DNA from: Clostridium sp. MCC353 | GTDB lineage: Bacteria; Bacillota; Clostridia; Lachnospirales; Lachnospiraceae | Direction: 5' to 3' | DNA: 64,000 nt | Assembly: GCF_018785315.1 (NCBI RefSeq) | Contig: NZ_WQPN01000017.1 | Span: 40,641 to 104,640, forward strand | Shown: positions 1-8,127 of the stretch, piece after piece | How the letters are laid out: each line of letters begins with the position of its first letter | Position numbering within the stretch: the stretch's first letter is position 1 | Translations under genes and position numbers: made by a program | Notes under the pieces: generated by a model | Told to the model about the DNA's origin: nothing | What the model saw: only the letters and a program-made list of their open reading frames with translations | The model's database searches: none

Positions 1-426
1 AAAGATGAGGCGTCCGAACTTTGCTGCAACCTGGACGATATGACGCCTGAGGCCATAGGATTTGCCCAGGAAAGGCTGATGGAAGAAGGGGCGCTGGATG
101 TTTATACGGTGGCCATTGGAATGAAGAAAAACCGTCCCGGAGTGATGCTTGTGTGCATGTGCAGAACAAAGGACAAAGAAAAAATGGTAAGGCTTTTATT
201 CCGGCATACCACAACATTGGGCGTGCGGGAATACAACTGTGCCAGATATACGCTGAAGCGGGAGATAAAAAGCGTGGAGACCCAGTATGGAACTGTCCAT
301 ATTAAGGAGAGCAGCGGCTGGGATGTGAAACGACGGAAAACAGAATACGAGGATATGGCGCGTATTGCCAGGGAAAAAGGGATATCTCTGGCAGAAGCGG
401 AACAATTAATTCACAGGTATTTATAA
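1..426 (+). CDS. larC: LarC, nickel-pincer cofactor (NPN) biosynthesis protein, 3' part
   Basis: C-terminal part of a LarC/DUF111 protein; the 5' end lies outside the window and the frame is open from base 1. LarC inserts nickel into the pyridinium-bisthiocarboxylate nucleotide to finish the lactate racemase cofactor. The visible segment has the family signature NLDDMTPEAIGFAQERL followed by MKKNRPGVML and the segment RHTTTLGVRE typical of the C-terminal ferredoxin-like domain. No other lar gene is in the window. A hairpin terminator follows 30 bases after the stop. Confidence 0.88.
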   Translation, partial: KDEASELCCNLDDMTPEAIGFAQERLMEEGALDVYTVAIGMKKNRPGVMLVCMCRTKDKEKMVRLLFRHTTTLGVREYNCARYTLKREIKSVETQYGTVHIKESSGWDVKRRKTEYEDMARIAREKGISLAEAEQLIHRYL

Positions 427-455
427 AGCTGCTGACTGCGCCGCCCATACAAAAG

Positions 456-495
456 AACTCACCTGGACGCAAAGTGTTCCGGGTGAGTTATCTTA
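456..495 (+). terminator. Intrinsic terminator after larC
   Basis: A 12-bp stem (456-467 with 478-489, one T.G wobble) closes a 10-base loop and is followed by a T-rich stretch. It ends the larC transcript just before the ribosome binding site of the next gene. Confidence 0.7.
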
Positions 496-517
496 TCTTA
501 AAGGAGGTGTCTTGTCC

Positions 518-1402
518 ATGAAAAGGAAATTAGCACAAATTTTAATTGGATTATCAATCGTCATAACAATGAGTTCCTGCAACAACGGGTCAAAGGGCCA
601 GGAATCTCAGCCCCAAACTGCAATATCCCAATCGGAAACCACAACGGAAGAAACCGGCCAGGCCGTCCAATGGGAAGATCCGGCGGTAGAAAAGCTGATC
701 CGGGAATTTCTGGAAAAACCGGAAGGCGATATCAGCATTTCAGATCTGGACTTCATCACATCTGTGGATTTGTATGGAGATGACCGCCTGTTTATTAATG
801 GTAAAGATAAAGACGGCGCCGGTTTTATGGAAAACCGGGAGCAATTGGCCATCCGGTATTATTATGATGAAACTCTGGCAGGCACGATCAAAACTCCGGC
901 CGATTTTAAGAACTTTCATCAGCTAAAGGAACTTGGGATTTATGGAAGCGCTATTACGGATGCCTCCGGATTTCAGGAAATCGTCTGGCTGGAACGGTTG
1001 TGGCTGTGGAATAATAAACTTACGGATATTAACGGGATCGAAAAACTCACACAGCTCACTTCACTGGACCTTTCCCAGAATGATTTAGACGACATCAGCC
1101 CTCTTAAAACCATGACAGGCCTGAAGGAATTATGGCTCTGGGGCAACCCCATCGAAGATCTGGAACCGCTGAAAGATCTGACCGGCCTGACAACCCTGAT
1201 GATTCAGCAGACCCCTGTTTTAGATATCAGCCCCCTGGCCGGAATGACGAAGCTGAAGATTCTGGACATTTCTGAAACAGCGGTTTCTGATCTGTCCGCT
1301 CTGAAAAATATGAAGGATCTGGAATATCTGTTCGCATTGAAAACAGAGGTGGAGGACTGGTCCGTGGCAGACGGGATGGATGGGTTGAATATAAAAAGAT
1401 AA
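518..1402 (+). CDS. Leucine-rich-repeat lipoprotein (internalin-like)
   Basis: A 294-residue exported lipoprotein. The N-terminus has a basic start, a hydrophobic segment and a lipobox (MSSC, then Asn), so the mature protein should be lipid-anchored outside the membrane. From about residue 135 to the end it has about six 21-23-residue leucine-rich repeats of internalin type (for example LTSLDLSQNDLDDISPL). Such repeats bind protein or glycan partners; the ligand here is unknown. I chose ATG 518 over TTG 512 because AAGGAGGTG at 501-509 then has normal spacing. The frame stays open for 62 codons after the TAA stop (see findings). Confidence 0.8.
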   Translation: MKRKLAQILIGLSIVITMSSCNNGSKGQESQPQTAISQSETTTEETGQAVQWEDPAVEKLIREFLEKPEGDISISDLDFITSVDLYGDDRLFINGKDKDGAGFMENREQLAIRYYYDETLAGTIKTPADFKNFHQLKELGIYGSAITDASGFQEIVWLERLWLWNNKLTDINGIEKLTQLTSLDLSQNDLDDISPLKTMTGLKELWLWGNPIEDLEPLKDLTGLTTLMIQQTPVLDISPLAGMTKLKILDISETAVSDLSALKNMKDLEYLFALKTEVEDWSVADGMDGLNIKR

Positions 1403-1591
1403 AATCCTTTTAATGCACTGGCGGTCCCCTTTATTCCCCACATTTTGGGAGTGTTGGAATTGTATGAGTTAAAAGCAGGATTCGAACATATCATTTCACT
1501 GTTTCCCAACTTTACAGTCTTTTCAAATAAAGACGAGACCTATTATGATATTACCAGTTTCCTGCAAAAAATAATGGCTGGTTTCATGTAA
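1403..1591 (+). pseudogene. In-frame open continuation after the LRR gene stop; possible remnant
   Basis: Immediately after the TAA of the LRR gene the same frame stays open for 62 codons to a TAA at 1589-1591. It reads like protein (for example LYELKAGFEHIISLFPNF, then KDETYYDITSFLQKIMAGF). There is no ribosome binding site or ATG near its start. It could be the C-terminus of a once longer protein or a chance open frame. No family is recognised. Confidence 0.25.
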
Positions 1592-1650
1592 TCCAGTATA
1601 TCGAGAAAAACAAATAATCAGGGTAAGTACATTTTATTAGTTATGTGTTT

Positions 1651-1887
1651 GTTGGCATTAGGCTTATAAGGCGGGCCAGCTCATCCCAATATCGGCTGTA
1701 AGGCTAAGGGGAGCAAAAGCCGGTGCATCGGACCGGCTTTTGCTCCCCTTAGCCTTAGTTTAACTTACGGTTGAAAGCCGGTTTTCATCCCCGAGGGATT
1801 CCCCTTAGCCCGGTTCCAGACATCCGGCCCGGCCTCGGCTCCCGCGTCCTGTTTTCCTGCGTAACTTTCACTAATTAAATTCCATTT
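1651..1887 (-). repeat. Core-deleted copy (C) of the long hairpin element
   Basis: A perfect 26-bp inverted repeat (1699-1724 with 1732-1757) closes a 7-base loop. On the minus strand, the sequence from the dehydrogenase stop codon reads TTTAATTAGTGAAAGTTACGC, a long GC-rich arm, and a shoulder containing CAACCGTAAG and ACTAAG. These match the boundary and inner shoulder of the element at 15175-15521. The apical two-hairpin core and the complementary far arm are missing. The element boundary begins 9 bases past the stop of the minus-strand gene. The left limit is uncertain. Confidence 0.6.
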
Positions 1888-2976
1888 CTACTGAAGCAAA
1901 CATCCCTCCAGTTCCCTCACAGCCCCCATCAACATTTCTTCCGTAATCTCATAAGGATTGTGCTCAATATCTTTCATGGAAATAGCCTGTTTTACCACGG
2001 CTTCCAGATCATTTTCCGTAATTTCCACATCCGCCATGCATATTGGCAGTTTCACGCTCTTGTTGAAATTGTAGACCCGTTCAAACTCCTCTTTTTGTCC
2101 GTCGATCAGAAGCAGCAGGAGGATTCCGTAACATACCAGCTCTCCGTGAAGATGCTTTTCTTCAATATGGGGAAATGAAGTCAGCGCATAATAAACGGCA
2201 TGCCCCAACCCTGTATTGTAGTCAATCCGGTGATCTGCGGTTACAAAGTTAGATACAAGAGCGGTGGTGACCACGATGCACAGAACGGTCTGTTCAAACG
2301 CATAGGAAGATACGCCGGTCTTTTGATCTTCCAGGGCCTGTTTTCCATATTTCATCAGGGGTTCGTAACACAGATGGCTCATGCCAACGCCCATGGCAAT
2401 ATAATGAACCAATTCGTCTCCCCGTGCCGAAATGGTGCTTTCGAAATATTTGGCATAAGTATCTCCCATACCGGCCCACATGTATTCGGTGGGGGTGTTG
2501 GCGATCACAGATGTCTGTATAAATGCGTGCTGGGCCGGTTTTGGGAAGAAAAACGGCTGTTTAAAGCTGCCGTCCGTATTATAAATGATGGATACGCTGG
2601 TACAGGCCGCACAGTTCGACGCGATTGTGGGAAATGTAAATACCGGCTTGTTCATCTTGACTGCCAGGGTCTTTGCCGTATCTAACGCTTTACCGCCCCC
2701 GATTCCGAAAATCATATCCGCTTCCTGCACCTGTAAAAGATTCATCAGCCGGTCGACCTGCTCAAAGGTGCACTCCCCGCCAAACCAGATAAAATCTAAT
2801 ATTTCAAGGCCGCTTCCTGCCACAGCCTCCGTCAATTGTTCCTGAACTGCGGCCATGGCCCGGTGTCCGCCGACGGCTATGATGCGGGAACCGTAAGGGC
2901 GGCATATTTCAGGGATTTTTTTATAAATGTCGGTTCCGATTGAATAGCTTGGCAGGTTAATGCTGTAATTTTCCAT
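1888..2976 (-). CDS. Iron-containing alcohol dehydrogenase family (GldA-like)
   Basis: A 362-residue NAD(P)-dependent group III dehydrogenase, the usual family length. The cofactor loop is GIGGGKALDTAK, followed by PTIASNCAACTSVS. Likely metal ligands are Asp in GMGDTYAKYFE and His in GLGHAVYY and HLHGELV. These features are closest to glycerol dehydrogenase-like members, but the substrate cannot be told. The gene stands alone on the minus strand behind a T-box leader, so expression should respond to an uncharged tRNA. The start is supported by AGGAGG upstream on the minus strand. Confidence 0.82.
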   Translation of the reverse strand: MENYSINLPSYSIGTDIYKKIPEICRPYGSRIIAVGGHRAMAAVQEQLTEAVAGSGLEILDFIWFGGECTFEQVDRLMNLLQVQEADMIFGIGGGKALDTAKTLAVKMNKPVFTFPTIASNCAACTSVSIIYNTDGSFKQPFFFPKPAQHAFIQTSVIANTPTEYMWAGMGDTYAKYFESTISARGDELVHYIAMGVGMSHLCYEPLMKYGKQALEDQKTGVSSYAFEQTVLCIVVTTALVSNFVTADHRIDYNTGLGHAVYYALTSFPHIEEKHLHGELVCYGILLLLLIDGQKEEFERVYNFNKSVKLPICMADVEITENDLEAVVKQAISMKDIEHNPYEITEEMLMGAVRELEGCLLQ

Positions 2977-3011
2977 GTTGATTCCTCCTGATATTTTACG
3001 ATATATGATTA

Positions 3012-3340
3012 AAATAAAAAAATCTGCCCCTGATAAAAGGACAGATTGTTATTCTGCGGTACCACCTTTTTTGATTAAATAATCCACTCAACCAGAAATG
3101 CCATCACACTTCCTACCGTTAACGCCGGAATACGTCCTCAGATACTTTGTCAAATTACAAAATGACATTTCCCCTGGCCCTCAACGGTCCATTTACCAGC
3201 CGGCTTTTCCACGGGGCTCTCAGCTTATGCCCCATTCTCTGTACGGCGCCTTTGAAGGTTTTATCTCCGTCTCGATGGTTTACTCATATTCTAAAGGCTG
3301 CTGCCGTGTTTGTCAATCCCAAAATTTGGACGGTTCCGGA
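3012..3340 (-). promoter_or_regulatory. T-box leader (tRNA-sensing attenuator) for the dehydrogenase
   Basis: On the minus strand, positions 3069-3055 read AAGGTGGTACCGCAG, the T-box antiterminator motif that pairs with the tRNA acceptor end. It is followed by a terminator (stem 3047-3021, then seven T). Upstream lies a structured region with AGAGAA and GGAAAAGCCGG, consistent with stem I. It ends 40 bases before the dehydrogenase start. The specifier triplet cannot be fixed by eye: the segment AAATGGACCG allows AUG, UGG or ACC. The 5' limit is approximate. Confidence 0.85.
3016..3047 (-). terminator. T-box attenuator terminator
   Basis: On the minus strand, AATCTGTCC and GGGGCAGATT pair around an 8-base loop and run into TTTTTTT. 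This is the competing terminator of the T-box leader. Confidence 0.8.
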
Positions 3341-3412
3341 AGGCGGTTTGCGGGCGGCAGAGAGGAGAAAATTCCCCTAAGTGATAAAATATCTGTAAAA
3401 AATCTAAAGAAA

Positions 3413-3442
3413 TTACCAAAAATAATTCGCCGGTATTAGTAT
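3413..3442 (+). promoter_or_regulatory. Possible promoter of the ABC transporter operon
   Basis: TTACCA (3413-3418), an 18-base spacer and TAGTAT (3437-3442) lie about 50 bases before the first gene. The match to the sigma-A consensus is moderate. Confidence 0.35.
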
Positions 3443-3492
3443 TATTTTTGTATAACAGCGCCGGTATTCCGGCTAAACGGGGAGGAATGACA

Positions 3493-4542
3493 ATGAAAAA
3501 AACAGCGGTATTATTGGCGCTTGGGCTGATGGCGACTGCGGGCCTTAGCGGATGCGGGAAAACAGCACAGGCCGGGGAACCTGAGATATTGAAAGTGGGT
3601 AATATGGGAACCAGCATAAAAGCGGCCATGGTGGTTCTGGCCCATGAGATGGGATATTATGAGGAAGAAGGCCTGAAAGTAGAATTTGAACAGATCAATA
3701 ATTTAAATGACGGACTGACCGCCATTGGAACCGGCAAGATGGACGTGCTTCCTATGGGAATCATCCCTACCGTGACATTTGCGGCCCAGGGCGGCGATTA
3801 CGTGGTATTTGGCGGAACCATAGCAGAAGGCGGGGAAGTGGTGGTCTCCGACGAATACAAGGATAAGGTGAAATCTTTAGAAGATCTGGAGGGCCTTACC
3901 ATTGCCTGTGTGCGGCCGGAAACCAGCCATATGATTGCGGAAAGTTTGATGCGGGATCAGGGGATGGATGTGGATGGCGCTACGAAATTTGTGGAAGTGG
4001 ACGGCTTTCAGAGCGTGATTGAGGCCGTGCAGAAGAAAACGGCCGATGCGGGATTTGTAAACAGCGGGTTTGGCCTGATCGCAAGAAAGCAGGGGCTCAC
4101 TAAGGCATTTGCAATCGGTGATGTGATGCCGGGGGCGGTGTGCTGCCGCCAGACCACATCCCAAAAGGTGATCGACGAAAAGCGGGATGCCCTGGTGAAA
4201 TTCCAGACCGCTAACTTACGGGCTTACCTGCTGTGCCTGGAAGACCCGGAAACGGCGGTTAAGAAACTGATGGATTTTTCAGGACAGGACAGGGAATATG
4301 TGGAATACTGCCTTTACGACGGGGCCATGAAGATAACCATGGATCCGGCCAGGAATAAGGTGATGTCATTTTATGAAGTGATGAAAAATAACGGCGATAT
4401 CCCGGAAGACAGTAAATGGGACGGAGATAAAAATGTGGACATCACCATTTATAAAGAAGCCCTGGACGGGCTTGCAAAGCGGCTGCCGGATAATGAGACG
4501 CTGAAAGAACTGGAGAAACAATATCAGGAGAATAACTTTTAG
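3493..4542 (+). CDS. ABC transporter substrate-binding lipoprotein (SsuA/ThiY-like)
   Basis: A 349-residue periplasmic-binding-protein homologue. It has a signal peptide with lipobox LSGC, then a mature domain of the NMT1/THI5/SsuA fold (KVGNMGTSIKAAMVVLAHEMGYY, then EEEGLKVEFEQINN). ATG 3493 fits the GGAGG at 3481-3485 better than ATG 3487. The ATPase and permease follow, completing an SsuABC/ThiXYZ-type importer. Family members import sulfonates, thiamine precursors or other small organics. Its place beside corrinoid methyltransferase genes suggests a methylated substrate or a cobamide precursor, which is inference. Confidence 0.82.
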   Translation: MKKTAVLLALGLMATAGLSGCGKTAQAGEPEILKVGNMGTSIKAAMVVLAHEMGYYEEEGLKVEFEQINNLNDGLTAIGTGKMDVLPMGIIPTVTFAAQGGDYVVFGGTIAEGGEVVVSDEYKDKVKSLEDLEGLTIACVRPETSHMIAESLMRDQGMDVDGATKFVEVDGFQSVIEAVQKKTADAGFVNSGFGLIARKQGLTKAFAIGDVMPGAVCCRQTTSQKVIDEKRDALVKFQTANLRAYLLCLEDPETAVKKLMDFSGQDREYVEYCLYDGAMKITMDPARNKVMSFYEVMKNNGDIPEDSKWDGDKNVDITIYKEALDGLAKRLPDNETLKELEKQYQENNF

Positions 4543-4594
4543 AGAGGTTTGTGTGTAAATCTGCGCAAAAACCGCTCCGGTATGGAGGAGTTTT

Positions 4595-5404
4595 ATGATT
4601 GAACTGAAGCAGGCCGGATTCCACTATCCGGGAGAGACGCAGTGTGTGCTGGACGGGATCGATTTAACAATTGAAGACGGTGAATTCGTGGTGGCGCTGG
4701 GAGGCAGCGGCTGCGGTAAGAGCACGCTTCTGAGCCTGATCGCAGGCCTCAGGACGGTCACATCGGGTGCGATAACCATTGATGGAAACGCCTGTTTTGG
4801 CCCGGGAGAGAATACGGGCATTCTGTTCCAGCACAATTCCCTGTTTCCCTGGATGACGGTGAAAAAGAACATTACGTTCGGAATCCGCCAGTCCCATCCG
4901 GATATGAAAAAGGCGGAACGGGAGCTGCGGGCCGGACGTTACCTGGCTTATGTGGGTCTGGAGGACAGCAAAGAAAAATATCCGGGGCAGTTGTCGGGAG
5001 GAATGCGGCAGAGGGCCGCAATCGCCAGGATGATGGCTATGGATAAGGAACTCCTTCTGCTGGATGAGCCGTTTGCGTCCCTGGACCCGAAAAACAGGAT
5101 GGAGCTGCAGCAGCTTTTAGAAACCATGTGGAAAAAGGGAGAAAAGAAAAAGACCATCCTATTTGTCACCCATGATGTGGATGAAGCCATATTTTTGGGG
5201 GACCGGGTGATATTTTTGGACCGGCAGAAGATACGGGCTGATATTAAGATTCCATTTAAACGTCCCCGGGGAATTGATACCATTTTGAAGGAAGAGGAAT
5301 ACTGCGTGATCCGAAAACAACTGATTGATCTGTACTATGAAGGAAATGAGGCCGGAAAAGAGCGGGGGCCGGCACAGGAATTTGCAGGATGCGGCTGCCG
5401 CTGA
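4595..5404 (+). CDS. ABC transporter ATP-binding protein (SsuB/TauB-like)
   Basis: A 269-residue ATPase. Walker A is GGSGCGKST, the signature motif is LSGGMRQRAAIAR, Walker B is LLLLDEPFASLD and the H-loop is FVTHDVDEA. The domain is full length for the nitrate/sulfonate/taurine importer class. A GGAGG precedes the ATG, and the gene lies 52 bases after the binding protein. The C-terminal tail ends in a Cys-rich GCGCR of no known role. Confidence 0.87.
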   Translation: MIELKQAGFHYPGETQCVLDGIDLTIEDGEFVVALGGSGCGKSTLLSLIAGLRTVTSGAITIDGNACFGPGENTGILFQHNSLFPWMTVKKNITFGIRQSHPDMKKAERELRAGRYLAYVGLEDSKEKYPGQLSGGMRQRAAIARMMAMDKELLLLDEPFASLDPKNRMELQQLLETMWKKGEKKKTILFVTHDVDEAIFLGDRVIFLDRQKIRADIKIPFKRPRGIDTILKEEEYCVIRKQLIDLYYEGNEAGKERGPAQEFAGCGCR

Positions 5405-5423
5405 AACGGGAGGATTTAGGAAA

Positions 5424-6320
5424 ATGAAAATGATATGTGACTGGCTGGTTCATGTCCTCTATGGAGCCCTTCTGGTAATGGGGATTGTTCCGGTTAACAA
5501 TGAGGTTCCAGGCGGGGCCGCATTCGCCTGTATGGTTACCGCGGCCGAAGCCATTTATCTGATAAGAAGGAAGGGAGAAAAGAGGGCAAACAGCGACCTC
5601 ATGGCAGGGTTTTACGCTGTTTTGATCCTATGGGAACTGGTTACAGACTGGATTCCGGCGGTGAACCCGATTCTGCTCCCGTCTCCCAGGGCCGTATTCC
5701 AGGTTTTCATAAATCAGCGCAGCCTGATGATAAAAGGGGTATATTCGTCTTTCCAGCTTCTATTGGCCGGATTCGGAGCTGCATTTTTCCTGGGCATTCC
5801 ACTGGGGATTTTGTCGGGCCGGGTGAGGCGGATGAGGGGATTTTTACTTCCTGCTGCCAAAATCGCCTGCTGCATCCCGCCCATCATCTACACTCCTTAT
5901 GTGGTGGCGGTCATGCCTTCGTTTAGGAGCGCATCCGTATTCGTGATGGTGATGGGGCTGTTTTGGCCGGTGTTTATGAATGTGGTTCTCATGGTATCTT
6001 CTCTGCCGCAGACCATGGAGGACACCATAAAGAGCATGAGGGTGGGAAAATGGGATCTTTTTACGGAAATCTATCTGCCCTATGTGATTCCGGGCGTGGT
6101 GAAAAGCCTGCACATTTCACTATCCACTTCATTTATGCTGCTGACCATGGCGGAAATGATGGGCGCGTCTTCCGGCCTGGGATATTTTATCAAAAATTTT
6201 GCCGATTATGGAAATTATACCTGTGTGCTGGCCGGAATTATCCTGACCGCGGCGGTGATCCTGCTGCTCAACCTGTTTCTGGATTTTTTAGAGGAGAAAT
6301 GTATCCGCTGGAACCGGTAA
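5424..6320 (+). CDS. ABC transporter permease (SsuC-like)
   Basis: A 298-residue inner-membrane permease with about seven hydrophobic segments and a BPD_transp_1 domain. The EAA-type loop is near VGKWDLFTEIYLPYVIPGV. ATG 5424 is preceded by GGGAGGATTT, so longer upstream readings of this frame, which overlap the ATPase gene, are not needed. With the two genes before it, it forms one importer. Confidence 0.83.
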   Translation: MKMICDWLVHVLYGALLVMGIVPVNNEVPGGAAFACMVTAAEAIYLIRRKGEKRANSDLMAGFYAVLILWELVTDWIPAVNPILLPSPRAVFQVFINQRSLMIKGVYSSFQLLLAGFGAAFFLGIPLGILSGRVRRMRGFLLPAAKIACCIPPIIYTPYVVAVMPSFRSASVFVMVMGLFWPVFMNVVLMVSSLPQTMEDTIKSMRVGKWDLFTEIYLPYVIPGVVKSLHISLSTSFMLLTMAEMMGASSGLGYFIKNFADYGNYTCVLAGIILTAAVILLLNLFLDFLEEKCIRWNR

Positions 6321-6378
6321 AGATTTTATATGTTCTAAAAAAATTACAAATTTTATGACATAATTTCAAAGATAGAGT

Positions 6379-6392
6379 TGAAAACGCTTTTA
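6379..6392 (+). promoter_or_regulatory. cre-like (CcpA) site
   Basis: TGAAAACGCTTTTA matches the catabolite-responsive element consensus TGAAAGCGCTTTCA at 12 of 14 positions. It lies 28 bases before the GTPase start. If functional it would link the methyl-transfer genes to carbon catabolite control. Confidence 0.35.
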
Positions 6393-6419
6393 TACTTAAA
6401 TGATATAAAGGAGGTTTTT

Positions 6420-8102
6420 ATGGAACGTGATTTTTATCAGGAGATTACAGATATCTGCACCGGATATTTTCATTCCGATGAGACGCTGACAATTTGGGAC
6501 CTGGCCGACAGGGTGATGAGCCTGGACGGGCTGCCCATGCACTGTCCGCCTCACCATTATATGATACCGGCCGTGATGCTGACAGTTGTGTATAAGATGG
6601 AAAACAGGACTGCCCGGCAGCTGGCAGAGGATTTGGAACAGGTGCTGGAACGGGCAAAGAATGTGCTGGGCGGTTTTTGCGGGAACTATGGCAACTGCGG
6701 AGCTGCTGTGGGCATCGGCATTTTTACCAGCGTTTACCTGAAGGCGGCGCCCAAGACAGAGGGGAAGAACTGGTCCCTTCCAAACAGAGGGACAGGAAGA
6801 TGCCTTCTAAAGATCGCAGAGGTGGAAGGCCCCAGGTGCTGCAAGCGCAATACCTATCTGGCATTTGAAGAGGCGGTGGATTTCCTGGAAGAAGAGCTGG
6901 GAATCCATTTGGAAAAAAGGGATAAAGTCATTTGCCGGTTTTATAAAAACAACCGGGAATGCAAGCTGAAACAGTGCCCATTCTTCCCAAAAAGCAGGGC
7001 TGATTTAGAGGAACAGGAAGCGGTGATCATTGAAGCGGCCAAAGGGGCTGAGGACATCCGGTGCGAATGTGAGCTGCACCCGTCCAGCATCCAGTATCAT
7101 GATGAGACGGGAGAGTGGAAAGAGGGGCTGGATGATTTTGCGAAGAAAACCGCAGAGGAAGAGAATCGTGATATCGATTTGTATCTGATTTCCGGTTTTC
7201 TGGGATCGGGCAAAACCACATTGCTGAAAAAGATGCTGTCCGGCATGGGCGGTAAAAAGGTGGGGGTTCTGGTCAATGAGTTCGGCGGCGTGGGAATCGA
7301 CGGCACTCTGGTGGAACGGGAGGGCATGCATCTGATCGAGATCAGCAACGGATCCATTTTCTGCAGCTGCCTGAAGGGAGAATTTGTAAAGACCCTGATC
7401 GGGTTTACCAAGCTGGATGTGGACGTCCTCATCGTTGAAAACTCAGGCCTGGCTGATCCGTCCAGCATCCATACCCTGTTGGATGAGCTGACGGGTAAAA
7501 TCGAACGTGGATATCATTATAAAGGGGCCATTTGTGTGGTGGATTCCGTATCCTTTACAAAACATGTGAAGGTGCTGACGCCAATACAGAATCAGATCAT
7601 TTCCAGCAATTTTATCATTATCAATAAGATTGACCTGGTGAATGAGGTGACTTTGAAGGAGATACGCGCTGTGATTGAGGAGCTGAATCCCGATGCATTC
7701 CGGTATGAAACCATGTTTTCGGATGTGCCGGCGGAGTTTCTGCAGGAACATCTGGAGGACAACGGATATGTGGGAGAAACCAGCAACCATCCCTGGAACC
7801 GTCCCGCATCCTATGCGCTGGAGTGTGACGGGGATATATCGGAAGAGAAATTAAAGGAATTCATCAGCAGCCTTTCGGTTGACATGCTGAGAGGAAAGGG
7901 ATTTGCTAAGATAGAAAACAAATGGTTCCTTTTTGATTCTACGGCGGATCAGTGGTCGTTTGAGCCCTATGTGCCTAAGAAAAGGGATCTGATGGTGAGG
8001 ACAAAGATTGTTCTGATACTGAATGGACACGGGGATTTTAAACAGGAACTGTACCGGCAGTGGGACAGGATCATGGGGTGCCCGGTTAATATTTATGAAT
8101 AA
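6420..8102 (+). CDS. DUF5714 domain fused to a CobW/COG0523-type GTPase
   Basis: A 560-residue two-domain protein. Residues about 1-240 match my memory of DUF5714: HCPPHHYMIPAVM, GGFCGNYGNCGAAVGIG, GPRCCKRNTYLA and a Cys-rich CKLKQCPFFP segment. From about residue 250 comes a G3E GTPase: P-loop GFLGSGKTT, guanine motif NKID and a C-terminal CobW_C domain. The usual metal-binding CxCC of COG0523 is reduced to CSCL. Such GTPases deliver metal or activate cofactor enzymes; here a role in corrinoid protein activation or cobalt/zinc supply is inference. ATG 6420 fits AAAGGAGG at 6409-6416. Confidence 0.75.
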   Translation: MERDFYQEITDICTGYFHSDETLTIWDLADRVMSLDGLPMHCPPHHYMIPAVMLTVVYKMENRTARQLAEDLEQVLERAKNVLGGFCGNYGNCGAAVGIGIFTSVYLKAAPKTEGKNWSLPNRGTGRCLLKIAEVEGPRCCKRNTYLAFEEAVDFLEEELGIHLEKRDKVICRFYKNNRECKLKQCPFFPKSRADLEEQEAVIIEAAKGAEDIRCECELHPSSIQYHDETGEWKEGLDDFAKKTAEEENRDIDLYLISGFLGSGKTTLLKKMLSGMGGKKVGVLVNEFGGVGIDGTLVEREGMHLIEISNGSIFCSCLKGEFVKTLIGFTKLDVDVLIVENSGLADPSSIHTLLDELTGKIERGYHYKGAICVVDSVSFTKHVKVLTPIQNQIISSNFIIINKIDLVNEVTLKEIRAVIEELNPDAFRYETMFSDVPAEFLQEHLEDNGYVGETSNHPWNRPASYALECDGDISEEKLKEFISSLSVDMLRGKGFAKIENKWFLFDSTADQWSFEPYVPKKRDLMVRTKIVLILNGHGDFKQELYRQWDRIMGCPVNIYE

Positions 8103-8127
8103 TGAAAAATGATGGAGGAGAAAGAAG

